Positions 62,586-64,000 of a DNA stretch of 64,000 nt are shown piece by piece. The first letter of the stretch is position 1. Each line of letters begins with the position of its first letter. The notes under the pieces were generated by a model. That model had not been told where the DNA came from, did not search any database, and worked only from the letters and a program-made list of their open reading frames with translations. The stretch lies in contig NC_050738.1 in the NCBI RefSeq assembly GCF_014529535.1, forward strand, positions 10,439,318 to 10,503,317, given 5' to 3'. This DNA is from Bradysia coprophila. Its lineage: Eukaryota > Arthropoda > Insecta > Diptera > Sciaridae. The translations under genes were made by a program, and so were the position numbers.

Positions 62586-64000
62586 TTTACTTGATCAAAG
62601 TGAGAAGATTTGTCCACTTAATGGTTATGAATGATCCAAAATTTGCAAGATGAACTGGGCCAATTACTTTTTGATTTTTCTTTGATGAAATTTTTTCTTG
62701 AAAGTTTATTGTATCACGCCAAGAAATAAAAATTTTAACCGACTTTACTCGTCAGAGGCAGAACAATGAATGACTATTGTATCATTTCTGAAAACATTTG
62801 GCACTGATTACCATAAATATTTATGTCAGATACTGTCGCCATCTGCTTGCCAGTTCTCTGGTCAAAAAATTCAGTATTTTTGTGAGTTGGTAGTGCTGAC
62901 AAGCTTCAGAGTAATGTAGAAATTAGTTTGCGTTGAGAATTGGTAGCAATAATTTCATACTTATACAATATGTACCTCAAATGATGTGTTACAGCAAAAA
63001 TATGCAATGTTGAAAATTGATTTTCAGTTGGCAGCACTGATTTCATTTAGTGCTGCATCAGACTCTCTTTGTTCAAGAGATGTTAAAGTACCACAGCGTT
63101 ACCGTCTCGAAACAGTATTTTGTCCTTCCACTGATTCAAATCATTGTTGCCAACTCATAACTCAGCCCACGTTTTTCTTCTACATGTCGTATTGGCTATT
63201 TTCACTATTCACAATTTAAAAAACAAATCATTTGTTAAGATATTTAAAATTTTGATCAAATTGTCCATGAAAATATTGTTTGTGCGATCTCGGTGTGTTT
63301 GGGACTAAACCTACCTTGCCCGTTTCTCTTCTATATACTCATTGAAGAGTGAATCATAACTCGCTGATCCATGAAGCAATCGTCTCCTCCTCGTCTTTTC
63401 TACCTCTTAACAAATTCATTCCTGAACCCAATATCACATTTGTAGTCTTAAGAGAAAGACGCACAGGGGTTTATAGGGTCTACGGATTATCTGTGCAAGA
63501 AAAGAAATTTCGTCCATTGATCCATCGTTCACTCAGAGTCCCAGCGTCAGTTTTTCACCATATTCAAGACTTCAACCGAGCTAAAACAGAACAATGAAGA
63601 CCACGAAGGAAGGGCCATATTCTAAGTCCAAGTCGTCCAAGTACAGTCAAATCCGCGTAAAAACGCAAGAGCGAATTAAACAAAAACAAAAAATTGTCCG
63701 AGTCTCGTTTATCCCTATCTCTTAAGACGACAAATGTGATATTGGGTTCAGGATGACTTACTCCATTGTCACATTCATCGACTCGACACTCATCTACACA
63801 ATATTTTCAATATTGCAGACAGCAACTTTAATTCAAAAATGCTATTGTATGGCCGAAATATTAAATTTCAAAGTTGGAAAATTCGCTTGAGCTATCGACT
63901 TCATTTTTACGGAGATAACTCGCTCACAAGCGACAACAACATAAGTAAAAGCCTTAACTACAATAACCCGTCGAAAAAATCCATTACGCTCGTTTGGTGT
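62586..64000. other. Array spacer 7 (cut by window end)
   Basis: The first 1415 bp of a further spacer, with the 22-bp segment present and the 65-bp deletion. The inverted-end element is at 63420-63753. The array continues to the last base, so more gene copies may lie to the right. Confidence 0.75.

Larger units (their letters stand above)
36455..64000. repeat. Tandem array of about 4.2-kb gene-bearing units (6 full, seventh cut by window end)
   Basis: Head-to-tail units begin at about 36455, 40654, 44875, 49031, 53185, 57339 and 61471, giving lengths of 4199, 4221, 4156, 4154, 4154 and 4132 bp. Nearly all the length differences are explained by two shared indels, 65 bp and 22 bp. Otherwise units differ only at scattered bases. 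Each unit has one two-exon minus-strand E3-ligase-like gene (about 1.14 kb) and about 3 kb of spacer. The left border falls inside the gene's final codons. The right end is beyond the window. Spacers are conserved as well as genes, so the whole unit was amplified recently or is homogenised by conversion. Confidence 0.97.

Noticed and set aside
36455-64000. The array as an assembly duplication of one unit
   Set aside because: Units carry distinct indels, private substitutions and silent changes, so they are not exact copies. Only read depth can settle it fully.
36455-64000. Array as satellite DNA or rDNA-like repeat
   Set aside because: The unit contains an intact spliced protein gene, and no ribosomal sequence is present.

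Overview
This is eukaryotic, AT-rich, intron-containing DNA. Every recognisable gene is an animal nuclear gene, and the centrosomin gene has the dipteran form of the protein (its CM1 and CM2 ends read like fly Cnn). The window is therefore most likely from a fly. Small introns beside abundant MITE-like foldback elements would suit a lower dipteran such as a fungus gnat, but that is inference. I saw no tRNA, rRNA, CRISPR array or virus-like element.

Layout. 1-4683: repeat-rich non-coding DNA, with a foldback element of about 1.76 kb (1328-3088). 4684-5590 (-): BAP31-type ER membrane protein, 4 exons. 7395-9012 (-): METTL22-type methyltransferase, 7 exons. 9013-11404: several small inverted-repeat elements, one with a 7-bp target duplication and a matching empty site elsewhere in the window. 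11405-12626 (+): cytochrome b561 (CYB561D-type), 5 exons, all four haem histidines present. 13402-31645 (+): centrosomin (cnn), with an 11.8-kb first intron, two alternative first exons, and a pair of exons that would end a short isoform. 32424-33440: cluster of one MITE family. 34015-35665 (+): seven-finger C2H2 protein, 2 exons.

36455-64000: a head-to-tail tandem array of 4.13-4.22-kb units. Seven gene copies are visible and the array runs off the right edge. Each unit carries one minus-strand two-exon gene for a 355-aa protein with an NRDP1/RNF41-like RING and TRAF-type zinc fingers, a coiled coil and, instead of the NRDP1 C-terminus, what reads as a SPRY domain. This is a TRIM-like layout. 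The predicted proteins are almost identical in all copies. The first copy sits on the array border and has lost its last residues to the junction. Small indels and substitutions shared between units record how the array grew.

The single-copy genes are unrelated housekeeping or cell-biology genes (ER quality control, protein methylation, transmembrane electron transport, centrosome assembly, transcription) and form no evident pathway. The tandem E3-ligase array is the most unusual part of the window. Exon borders were set by eye from reading frame, GT/AG sites and family resemblance. No database search was run.
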